From: Oscillibacter sp.
GTDB lineage: Bacteria; Bacillota; Clostridia; Oscillospirales; Oscillospiraceae
NCBI GenBank assembly: GCA_014799855.1
Contig: JAAVHG010000140.1
Span: forward strand, 1 to 9,589
Direction of reading: 5' to 3'
DNA length: 9,589 bases
The notes under the pieces: model-generated
Database searches by the model: none
What the model saw: only the letters and a program-made list of their open reading frames with translations
What the model was told of the DNA's origin: nothing
Position numbers and translations under genes: made by a program
Part shown: piece after piece, positions 1 to 5,868 of the stretch
Position numbering within the stretch: the first letter of the stretch is position 1
How the letters are laid out: each line of letters begins with the position of its first letter

Positions 1-149
1 AGGAGGGAGCGGCGGACTACGCCAAGGCCGTCTCCGGCGTGGGCACGGCCTCCGACTGCATCGCTTGCGGCCAGTGCGAGCGGGCCTGCCCCCAGCAGAT
101 CAAGGTCATTGGGCATTTGAAGGATTGCGCCGCCGCCTTTGAAAAGTAA
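1..149 (+). CDS. aldo/keto reductase with ferredoxin-like C-terminal domain (3' end only)
   Basis: Reading frame 3 is open from the window edge to a TAA at 147-149 and gives the last 48 residues of a protein. The visible part contains [12 protein letters not shown], a CxxCxxCxxxCP motif that normally binds a 4Fe-4S cluster, followed by an ending in AAAFEK. This arrangement is typical of the C-terminal ferredoxin-like domain of clostridial aldo/keto reductases (the 'putative aldo/keto reductase of the oxidoreductase family' type), with a TIM-barrel catalytic domain upstream, outside this window. The reading of the family rests on the tail alone; another small 4Fe-4S protein would look similar. 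The gene points the same way as the second, broken aldo/keto reductase at 334-1213, so the two may once have belonged to one redox gene cluster. A TTA lies 18 bases after the stop, where the palindromic element begins. Confidence 0.72.
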   Translation, partial: EGAADYAKAVSGVGTASDCIACGQCERACPQQIKVIGHLKDCAAAFEK

Positions 150-168
150 CGGAGCCGCGGGGAGCAGT

Positions 169-332
169 TAGGGCTTGTTTGATAAATGGCAGAATCCCCA
201 ACGGCGAGAGATTTTTTCGCCAATCAAGGCGATTTTCCTTGCCATACTTGGTGTATGGCAAGGAAAATCAACGCAGAGTGGCGGAAAAAGATCCGCCGTT
301 TGGGTGTTTTGCCATTTTTCAAACATGCCCTA
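169..332. mobile_element. MITE-like long palindromic element flanked by TA
   Basis: The stretch 171-330 is an almost complete inverted repeat centred on position 250. The outer ends GGGCTTGTTTGATAAATGGC (171-190) and GCCATTTTTCAAACATGCCC (311-330) match at 18 of 20 positions when one is reversed and complemented. The inner ends 231-247 and 253-269 are a perfect 17-bp inverted pair around a 5-base loop. The segments between also pair, with a few mismatches and small indels. A TA lies directly outside each end (169-170 and 331-332), as expected for insertion with TA duplication. No plausible gene lies inside. The size, terminal inverted repeats and lack of coding sequence fit a miniature inverted-repeat transposable element moved by a transposase encoded elsewhere (IS630/Tc1-like or IS5-like; this cannot be decided here). 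As RNA it would fold into one long hairpin and could also end or protect transcripts of the upstream gene. Confidence 0.75.
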
Positions 333-333
333 A

Positions 334-1213
334 TATAAAGAAAAGGATTTTGAGGTTTCTACTGTCGGCCTGGGCTGCATGGGCCTCACCCACGCCTACG
401 GAATCGCGATGGAAGACAAGGCGGCGGAGGGGCCATCGCAGCGGCTCTGGACATAGGCTGCACCTTTTTTGATACCGCCGAATGCTGCATCGGCAGCCGC
501 GCCGGCGGTTCCACGGCCTGTAATGAGGATCTGGTGGGAAAGCGCTGAAACCCTATCGGAGCAGGGTGGTTATCGCCAGCAAGCGCGGAGTTCATCACAA
601 TTCTCAGGGAACGCTGGAGATGGATTCCCGCACGGAGGTGATCCGGAAATCGGTGGAAGGTAGCCTGAAATGCCTGCAAACCGACTATATCGACCTGTAT
701 TACCAGCACCGGATCGACCCCAAGGTTCCCGCTGAGGAAGTGGCGGGCGTTATGAGTGATCTGATAAAGGAGGGAAAAATCCTCCGACGGGGAATTTCAG
801 AGACTGACGAAGCCTATTTGCGGAGAGCCCACGCCGTCTGTCCTGTTACCTGCGTGCAGAACCGTTACTCCATCATGGCCCGCGGGCATGAAAAACTGTT
901 TCCGGTTCTGGAAGAGCTTGGCGTTGGATACGTCGCGTTCGGCCCCCTGGCAAACGGGTTTTTGTCCGGCGCCTACGGGAAAGACAGCAAATTTGAGGCC
1001 AGTGATTTCCGCGGCTTTATGCCTCAATACAAGGCCGGGGCCATAGACGCCAATCGGGCGCTGATGGACTATATCCAGGAATTAGCGGAGGCAAAGGGGG
1101 CCACTCCGGCCCAGATTTCCCTGGCCTGGATGATTGTCAAAAAGCCCTATATCGTCCCTGGCCACGCCGGTGTATTTCTGCTCCATAAGCGCCTAGATGA
1201 AGATTTTCATTGA
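334..1213 (+). pseudogene. aldo/keto reductase, broken (no start, frameshifts, lost C-terminus)
   Basis: The three + frames together spell one aldo/keto reductase. Frame 1 (334-430) gives STVGLGCMGLTHAYG, the N-terminal strand of the family. Frame 3 (432-540) gives AIAAALDIGCTFFDTAE and, at its end, NEDLVG. Frame 2 (539-1213) gives KALKPYRSRVVIASK, SVEGSLKCLQTDYIDLYYQH and GATPAQISLAWM. Frameshifts therefore lie near 430 and near 537. The region before frame 1 has a stop at 331-333 beside the palindromic element, and no start codon is left. Of the usual Asp-Tyr-Lys-His catalytic set, Asp, Lys and His can be placed, but the Tyr of the DTAxxYG motif reads Cys. The similarity fades after KPYIVP and the frame stops about 40-50 residues short of the normal end of about 320-330 residues. 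A product of 215 residues from the GTG at 566 is open but has no convincing ribosome binding site and lacks half the barrel. Sequencing errors could explain the single-base shifts but not both missing ends. Confidence 0.82.
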
Positions 1214-1311
1214 CCGCTGTCTGCCCCGGCACCGGGGCCTGGGACAAGGGGGACATCCTCCGGCACCCCGCCTATGAAACCGCGTTTACACTGGGCGAAG
1301 CCCTAACTTGA
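1214..1311 (+). pseudogene. remnant of a flavodoxin-family NADPH-dependent FMN reductase (C-terminal tail)
   Basis: In frame 1, the stretch ending with TGA at 1309-1311 reads GTGAWDKGDILRHPAYETAF followed by TLGEALT. This closely resembles the conserved tail of clostridial multimeric flavodoxin/FMN reductase proteins (GTGxWxKGDIxxxPAxxxAYxxGK-like). No start codon, ribosome binding site or upstream flavodoxin fold is present in this frame; a TGA at 1198-1200 lies just before. It therefore looks like the leftover 3' end of a deleted gene, now joined to the broken aldo/keto reductase. Genes of this kind are commonly found next to aldo/keto reductases and flavodoxins in Clostridia, which agrees with the neighbours. 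The match is to a short stretch and comes from memory of the family, so the call is tentative. Confidence 0.45.
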
Positions 1312-1329
1312 ATAAAAGGAGAAGCTGTT

Positions 1330-1845
1330 ATGGAACACATTTTAATCGTCTACTACTCCCGCAAGGGCCAGAACTACTGGAACGGAAGCATCCGGGACCT
1401 GCCTAAGGGCAATACGGAGATTGTGGCCGAGATGATCCAGGAGGCCGTAGGCGGCGACCTCTTCAAAGTAGACACGGTGAAGCCCTACTCCGCCGACTAC
1501 ACTACCTGCACCCAGGAGGCCCAGGAGGAGCTGCGGGCCAACGCCCGGCCGGAGCTGAAAGAATATCTGGACAGTCTGGACGGCTACGACACAATTTTCG
1601 TGGGCTACCCCAACTGGTGGGGCACTATGCCTATGGCGATGTTCACCTTCCTGGAGCATTATGATTTCTCCGGCAAGCGCATCCTCCCCTTCTGCACTAA
1701 CGAGGGCAGCGGCATGGGTAGCAGTGAGTGTGATCTGCAGCGCGTCTGCGCCGGGGCAGCCGTAGAGCGGGGCTTGGCGGTCCGTGGCTGCGAAACAGCC
1801 AAGTCCAAGAAAAAGGTGGCCGATTGGGCTAAAGCGTTGGTATAA
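1330..1845 (+). CDS. flavodoxin (flavodoxin_4-type)
   Basis: This 171-residue protein is a complete cytoplasmic flavodoxin, an FMN-binding electron carrier or small flavin reductase. It begins with a hydrophobic strand and the phosphate-loop region ILIVYYSRKGQN (residues 4-15); the usual SxxGNT loop appears expanded, with GNTE at residues 27-30. The motif GYPNWWGTMPMAMFTFLE (residues 92-109) is the conserved flavin-binding loop of this group, and FCTNEGSGMGSS (residues 121-132) is the second flavin-contact loop. The length is normal for the family. The ATG follows AAAGGAG (1315-1321) at 8 bases, a good ribosome binding site. It lies 18 bases after the flavin reductase remnant and probably was the last gene of a redox operon with the upstream reductases; whether it still has a promoter is unclear. 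Its physiological partner cannot be told from the sequence. Confidence 0.9.
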   Translation: MEHILIVYYSRKGQNYWNGSIRDLPKGNTEIVAEMIQEAVGGDLFKVDTVKPYSADYTTCTQEAQEELRANARPELKEYLDSLDGYDTIFVGYPNWWGTMPMAMFTFLEHYDFSGKRILPFCTNEGSGMGSSECDLQRVCAGAAVERGLAVRGCETAKSKKKVADWAKALV

Positions 1846-1938
1846 ACACGTATTAGCCTGACCTTATATTTCGATAATCTGCGCCGAGTCGGTCCCGAGA
1901 ACAATCAAGTTATAAATACGAACGAGTTGCAGCTTGAC

Positions 1939-1977
1939 AACTAGGGGGAATAGCTCAAATTGCTATCCCCCCTAGTT
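1939..1977 (+). terminator. hairpin downstream of flavodoxin, possible terminator
   Basis: AACTAGGGGGAATAGC (1939-1954) and GCTATCCCCCCTAGTT (1962-1977) form a 16-bp stem with one mismatch and a 7-base loop, 94 bases after the flavodoxin stop. The stem is strong, but the following T-run is short (TTTCTAG), so termination is probable rather than certain. It could instead be an RNA-stabilising or palindromic repeat element. Confidence 0.5.
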
Positions 1978-2044
1978 TCTAGAAATTACTTCTTAGAAAG
2001 TCTCGATTTTCTCATTTATTTTGTCCTGATTTCTCAAAAATCTT

Positions 2045-2067
2045 GTCGCCCTACAGCGGCTTTTTTT
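2045..2067 (+). terminator. weak Rho-independent terminator, + strand
   Basis: GTCGC (2045-2049) pairs with GCGGC (2056-2060), including one G-U pair, around the loop CCTACA. Seven Ts follow at 2061-2067. The short stem with a clear T-run fits an intrinsic terminator for + strand transcription and would back up the hairpin at 1939-1977, keeping it out of the convergent flippase gene. Confidence 0.5.
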
Positions 2068-2128
2068 CGTTTTTATCCGCTCATCTTGCCGGCAAAATGG
2101 AAAATTAAAAAGCAGCAAAGAAAGCTTT

Positions 2129-3442
2129 TCAACTTTGCCGGCGATAAGCCGTTACCAGCAGCCGCCGCAGGCTCAGGCCAAAGTTCAGCAGATGAGTCAC
2201 GGCAAAGCTGACATAGTACCCCCCCAATCCCCACCGGGGAAGGAGCGTCCAGAGAAACACCACGTCCAAAAAAGAGGTCAGCAGATTGTACCGGGCATTG
2301 GCGCTCTGCTGGCCCAGTCCCTTGCACATGGCATCCACAATCGCATCGGTGTACAGGATAGGAACAAAGGGGGCATACAGCCGGAGATACCGCCCCGCCG
2401 CCGGGGTGTGGTAGAGCAGATCGCCCAAAACAGGCCCCAGGGCCAGCAAAATCCCCGCCGCCAAAAGGCTGAAGGCCAAAGAGGTCCGCAGCCCCCGCCG
2501 GGTGAGATACCGGACCCTGGGCCAGCGGTTTCCGGCGGCGCACCGGGAGAACTCCGGCACCAGCAGCTCCGCCAGGGAGAACAGCGCGGCGGCGGGGAAC
2601 ATCATAGCAGGGAACACCATGCCGTGCAGGACCCCGTAGTCCGCCAGAGCGTCCACCGTCTCGGCGTACAAGGCCAGCCGCTTGGGGATCAGCAGGTTTT
2701 CCAGGGTGTTCAGCCCCGCCCGGAGGCCGTCCGCCGCTCCAAGGGGCAGAGCGGTTTTCAAAATGTCCCCATAAGGAGGCCGCTTCTCGGCCCGCTCCGG
2801 CAGTTCCCGGCGGCAGAGGACCCAGAGGACCAGAAACGCCGCCCCTCCGGCAATGCAGCTCCCCGCCGCCACCGCCGTGCAGGCCCGCCCGGCGTTTTCT
2901 CCCGCCCAGCGTTCCAGCAGGAGGAAGGTTCCGGCCACGGCCAGTCCCTGCTCCAGAAATTCCACCGCCACTAAAGTCCGAATCCGCCCGTTGGCGGTGA
3001 AATACCCCGTCAGCACTCCCCCCAGACAGCTGACGGGCAGAAACACCGCGTACAGCCGCAGGCAGGGAATGATCCCCCGGCTTCCCATCCATTCCCGCGC
3101 CAAAGACGGGGCGGCGCACCACAACGCCGCCATGGCCAGGCCGCTGCACAGGGCGCTGTAGCGGAAGCAGCCATCCATCACCGCCTTGGTGTCCCTCTCC
3201 CGGCCCAGGGCCCCGGCGGTCAGATACATGGCACAGGTACGGACTCCGGCGGAGCCCACTGTAAAGGCCAGCCCCCGTACCGAGAGGGCCAGCTGCAAAA
3301 GCCCCACGCCCCCGGCCCCGATCCTTCCGGAGAGGTAGACCTGGAAGGCCATGCCGGAGATCCGTAGAAGGAGATTTGCCCCCGTCAGGAGGATGGTTCC
3401 GGGAATCATCGATCCGGTTGGTCTCAATCCTCTCACCCCCAT
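2129..3442 (-). CDS. SpoVB/MurJ-like polysaccharide or lipid-linked oligosaccharide flippase
   Basis: The 437-residue product is a polytopic membrane protein of the MOP (MATE-like) exporter superfamily, most like the stage V sporulation protein B/polysaccharide flippase group. These proteins move lipid-linked cell-wall or cortex precursors across the membrane. The N-terminus carries the family signature LLLRISGMAFQVYLSGRIGA (about residues 24-43). NTLENLLIPKRL (about 245-256) resembles the NTIDxxLIPxRL stretch of SpoVB proteins, and the region AMCKGLGQQSANARYNLL (about 368-385) lies before the last helices. Roughly 12 hydrophobic segments alternate with short Arg-rich loops. It is shorter than typical SpoVB (about 500 residues or more). 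The ATG used here has no clear ribosome binding site and sits in a hairpin arm (3436-3459); a start at the internal ATG at 3409 is possible. It lies on the - strand after the terminator of the Sel1 gene and so is probably transcribed separately. The substrate cannot be read from the sequence. Confidence 0.82.
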   Translation of the reverse strand: MGVRGLRPTGSMIPGTILLTGANLLLRISGMAFQVYLSGRIGAGGVGLLQLALSVRGLAFTVGSAGVRTCAMYLTAGALGRERDTKAVMDGCFRYSALCSGLAMAALWCAAPSLAREWMGSRGIIPCLRLYAVFLPVSCLGGVLTGYFTANGRIRTLVAVEFLEQGLAVAGTFLLLERWAGENAGRACTAVAAGSCIAGGAAFLVLWVLCRRELPERAEKRPPYGDILKTALPLGAADGLRAGLNTLENLLIPKRLALYAETVDALADYGVLHGMVFPAMMFPAAALFSLAELLVPEFSRCAAGNRWPRVRYLTRRGLRTSLAFSLLAAGILLALGPVLGDLLYHTPAAGRYLRLYAPFVPILYTDAIVDAMCKGLGQQSANARYNLLTSFLDVVFLWTLLPRWGLGGYYVSFAVTHLLNFGLSLRRLLVTAYRRQS

Positions 3443-3459
3443 ACCTATGTATATGGGGG
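3436..3459. other. inverted repeat overlapping the flippase start codon
   Basis: CCCCCATA (3436-3443) and TATGGGGG (3452-3459) are a perfect 8-bp inverted pair around an 8-base loop. On the - strand the proposed flippase ATG (3442-3440) lies in the downstream arm, so the structure in mRNA would bury the start codon. Just beyond it, CCGGTC (3466-3471) and GACCGG (3475-3480) form a second small perfect hairpin. Either may be an operator or translation-control element, or the true start may be further downstream. The function is unknown. Confidence 0.4.
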
Positions 3460-3513
3460 ATTTGTCCGGTCTAAGACCGGGAGTTTGTACTTGCCCCTTT
3501 CAGACAGAACAGG

Positions 3514-3551
3514 AAAAGAGGACGACCCGTATGGCCGGGATGTCCTCTTTT
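3514..3551 (-). terminator. terminator of the Sel1-repeat gene / cls operon
   Basis: AAAAGAGGAC (3514-3523) and GTCCTCTTTT (3542-3551) are a perfect 10-bp inverted pair enclosing a smaller CCCG/CGGG stem. It lies 4 bases after the - strand stop codon of the Sel1 gene. On the - strand the stem ends in TTTT followed by CC, so it fits an intrinsic terminator. It separates the three-gene operon from the flippase gene. Confidence 0.72.
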
Positions 3552-3555
3552 GACC

Positions 3556-5862
3556 TTATTTATCCTTCTTCCCGAAGATCCCCTTCAAAAAGCCGCCCTT
3601 GGAGGGCTCCTTTTTGGGGGCCTTATAAACGCCCTTGTCGGGAGCCTTCACCGCCGGCTTTCTGGGGGCGTTGCCCAGGCGGGCAATGGCCTCCTTGGCG
3701 TCCTCAAAGCCCTGATCCGCCGACAGGCGGTACAGCTCCAGGGCCTTCGCCATGTCCTGAGGCACGCCCTTGCCGTTTTCGTAGCACCAGGCCAGATTGT
3801 GCTGGCCCCTGGGGTGGCCCTGGTCGGCGGCCTGCTGGTAGCAGGCCGCGGCCTTCTCCCAGCTTTGCTCCACGCCCACGCCGCACTCGTACAGGTAGCC
3901 CAGGTTGCAGGCGGCGGTGCGGTTGCCCTGCTTGGCGGCCTGAGCGTACCAATAGGCGGCCTTGGCCGGGTCCTTTTCCACGCCCCGGCCGAATTCCAGG
4001 CACACGCCGTAGTTGCACTGGCCCCGGGGATCGCCGTTCTCCGCCGCCTGGGCGTACCATTTCACGGCGTCCTCCCAGCTCTGGGCCACGCCCACGCCGG
4101 TTTCGTACAGGTAGCCCAGATTGCAGGCGGCAATGTGGTCGCCCCGCTCCGCCGCGCGGCGGTAGAAGTCGGCGGCCTTGGCGGGATTCTGCTCCACGCC
4201 GTCCCCCTGCTCGTAGCAAAGGCCCATGTTGCACAGGGCGGGGGGGTAGTTCAGCTCCGCCGCCCGGGCGTACCACTGGACGGCCTTGGCCAGATCCTGC
4301 TCCACGCCCCGGCCCTTTTTATAGCAGTAGCCCAGGCCGAACATGCCTCTGGGGTCGCCGTACTCGGCGGCCTTGCCGTACCAGTGGGCGGCGCGGGACA
4401 GGTTCAGGTCCACGCCCTTGCCGTTTTCATAGCACCAGGCCAGGTTGCACTGGGCGCGGGGGAAGCCCTGCTTGGCGGCCTCGCTGTACCACTTGACGGC
4501 CTCCGTCCAGCTCTGCTCCACGCCCCGGCCGGACTCGTACATATAGCCCAGGTTGCACTGGCCCGGCGGGTTGCCGTTCTCCGCCGCCTGGCGGTACAGC
4601 TCCACGGCCTTCTCAAAGTCCTGGGGCACGCCCTCGCCCCGCTCATAGCACACGCCCAAATCGCACATGGCGGGCACGGACCCGGCGTCCACGGCCTTTT
4701 GATACCATACCGCCGCCTCCCCGGCGTTCTGATCCACGCCCATGCCGTAGTCATAGGCACGGGCCACGTTGAAGAGGCCCCGCGGGTAGCCCTGGTCCGC
4801 CGCCAGCTTATACCAGTGGAAGGACTGGCTGTAGTCCTGCTCCACGCCCTTGCCGTTCTCGTAGCACCAGGCCAGGTTGCACTGGCCCCTGGGCAGCTCC
4901 AGCTCGGCGGATTTGGTGTACCATTTCACCGCCTCCTCCCAGCTCTGCTCCACGCCCTCGCCAATCTCGTAGAGATAGCCCAGGCAGCAGGCGCCGTCCT
5001 CGTCATCGTCCTCGGCGGCCTTGCGGTAGCAATCCGCCGCCTTGGCCTTGTCCGCCGGAACGCCCCGGCCCCGCTCGTAGCAGTAGCCCAGGCACACCAG
5101 CCCGCGGGGGTAGCCCTGGTCCGCCGCGGCCTGATAGAGGCGGGCGGCCTCGCCGAAGTCCTGCTCCACGCCCTTGCCGTTTTCGTAGCACCAGGCCAGG
5201 TTGCACTGGGCGCGGGGATAGCCCCGTCCGGCGGCGGCCCGGTACCACCGGACGGCCTCCTCCCAGCTCTGCTCCACGCCCCGGCCGGCCTCGTAGCAAA
5301 AGCCCAGGCAGCACATTCCCGTGGCGCTGTTCTGATCGGCGGCGGCCTGATACCACTTCACCGCCTGCTCCATATCCTCCGCAACGCCCGCGCCGAACTC
5401 ATAGCAGCGGCCCAGCTCCGTCTGCGCCGCCGGATAGCCCAGCCACGCGGCGGACTGATACCATTTCGCCGCCTCGGCCTCGTCCCGCTCCACGCCGGCC
5501 CCCCGGCGGTAGGCCTCGCCCAGCAGGAACTGGGCGCGGGGGAAGCCCTCCTTGGCCCCCTTGCGGAAGCATTCCAGGGCCTTGGCCTCGTCCTTGTCCA
5601 CGCCGATGCCGGCCTCGAAGCACCAGCCCAGGTTGGTCAGCCCCAGGGTGTCCCCCATGGCCGCCGCCCGCTGGTAGCAGGCCAGCGCGTCGGTCTGGCG
5701 GTGTTCATCCACGGCCTGGTTGCCCATGGACACCCAGTCGCCGCCGGTCATTTCCTCCTCGTCCACAGCCTGGAAGAAGGTGCCGCCGCACCGGGGGCAG
5801 ACGTCCGGCTCCGTCTCTCCCACAAATCCGCAGTCCGTGTTTTCGCAGCGATAGTACATCAT
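3556..5862 (-). CDS. zinc-ribbon and 18x Sel1-repeat protein
   Basis: The 768-residue product starts with a zinc-ribbon-like knuckle, C6-x4-C11 and C22-P-R-C25-G-G, then a partial TPR-like helix pair (38-72). Next come 18 Sel1 repeats of exactly 36 residues each with no gap (73-720), of the pattern xxxCNLGYCYExGxGVEQDxxxAVKWYxxAAxxGxP. The last 48 residues form a Lys/Pro-rich linker ending in GGFLKGIFGKKDK, a possible amphipathic membrane- or partner-binding tail. Sel1 repeats form TPR-like solenoids that hold protein partners; no enzyme motif is visible. There is no signal peptide or membrane segment, so it should be cytoplasmic. Most repeats have Cys at positions 4 and 9, unusually many for the family. 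The start has two ATGs in a row at 5862 and 5859, preceded by AGGAGT (5876-5871). That site overlaps the stop of the TtcA-like gene, so the two are translated together. The partner and role are unknown. Confidence 0.93.
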   Translation of the reverse strand: MMYYRCENTDCGFVGETEPDVCPRCGGTFFQAVDEEEMTGGDWVSMGNQAVDEHRQTDALACYQRAAAMGDTLGLTNLGWCFEAGIGVDKDEAKALECFRKGAKEGFPRAQFLLGEAYRRGAGVERDEAEAAKWYQSAAWLGYPAAQTELGRCYEFGAGVAEDMEQAVKWYQAAADQNSATGMCCLGFCYEAGRGVEQSWEEAVRWYRAAAGRGYPRAQCNLAWCYENGKGVEQDFGEAARLYQAAADQGYPRGLVCLGYCYERGRGVPADKAKAADCYRKAAEDDDEDGACCLGYLYEIGEGVEQSWEEAVKWYTKSAELELPRGQCNLAWCYENGKGVEQDYSQSFHWYKLAADQGYPRGLFNVARAYDYGMGVDQNAGEAAVWYQKAVDAGSVPAMCDLGVCYERGEGVPQDFEKAVELYRQAAENGNPPGQCNLGYMYESGRGVEQSWTEAVKWYSEAAKQGFPRAQCNLAWCYENGKGVDLNLSRAAHWYGKAAEYGDPRGMFGLGYCYKKGRGVEQDLAKAVQWYARAAELNYPPALCNMGLCYEQGDGVEQNPAKAADFYRRAAERGDHIAACNLGYLYETGVGVAQSWEDAVKWYAQAAENGDPRGQCNYGVCLEFGRGVEKDPAKAAYWYAQAAKQGNRTAACNLGYLYECGVGVEQSWEKAAACYQQAADQGHPRGQHNLAWCYENGKGVPQDMAKALELYRLSADQGFEDAKEAIARLGNAPRKPAVKAPDKGVYKAPKKEPSKGGFLKGIFGKKDK
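3703..5646 (-). repeat. tandem array of 18 units of 108 bp (Sel1 coding repeats)
   Basis: The codons of residues 73-720 of the Sel1 protein form 18 consecutive units of 108 bp. Some units are nearly identical in DNA, for example the stretches coding for CNLAWCYENGKGV at about 3760-3800, 4410-4450, 4840-4885 and 5165-5210. This points to expansion by duplication or gene conversion inside the array and makes it prone to recombination and to assembly collapse. The unit length never varies, so any change in copy number would keep the frame. Confidence 0.9.
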
Positions 5863-5868
5863 ACTGTT

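Noticed and set aside
179..472. A 97-codon + frame across the palindromic element
   Set aside because: It reads through both arms of the inverted repeat into the wrong frame of the broken aldo/keto reductase, so it is a chance frame.
1934..1939. A perfect TTGACA box in the region after the flavodoxin gene
   Set aside because: No -10 box is found 16-18 bases downstream; the spacing falls within the 1939-1977 hairpin and no gene follows on the + strand.
2073..3149. A 358-codon frame on the - strand in another register of the flippase gene, and + strand frames over the same region
   Set aside because: The flippase frame has membrane segments and SpoVB-like motifs. The others give Gly/Arg/Pro-rich sequence typical of out-of-frame GC-rich DNA.
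3703..5646. Regular 108-bp periodicity that could suggest a CRISPR array or satellite DNA
   Set aside because: The repeats are translated in frame as Sel1 units, the unit is much longer than CRISPR repeats, and there are no unique spacers.
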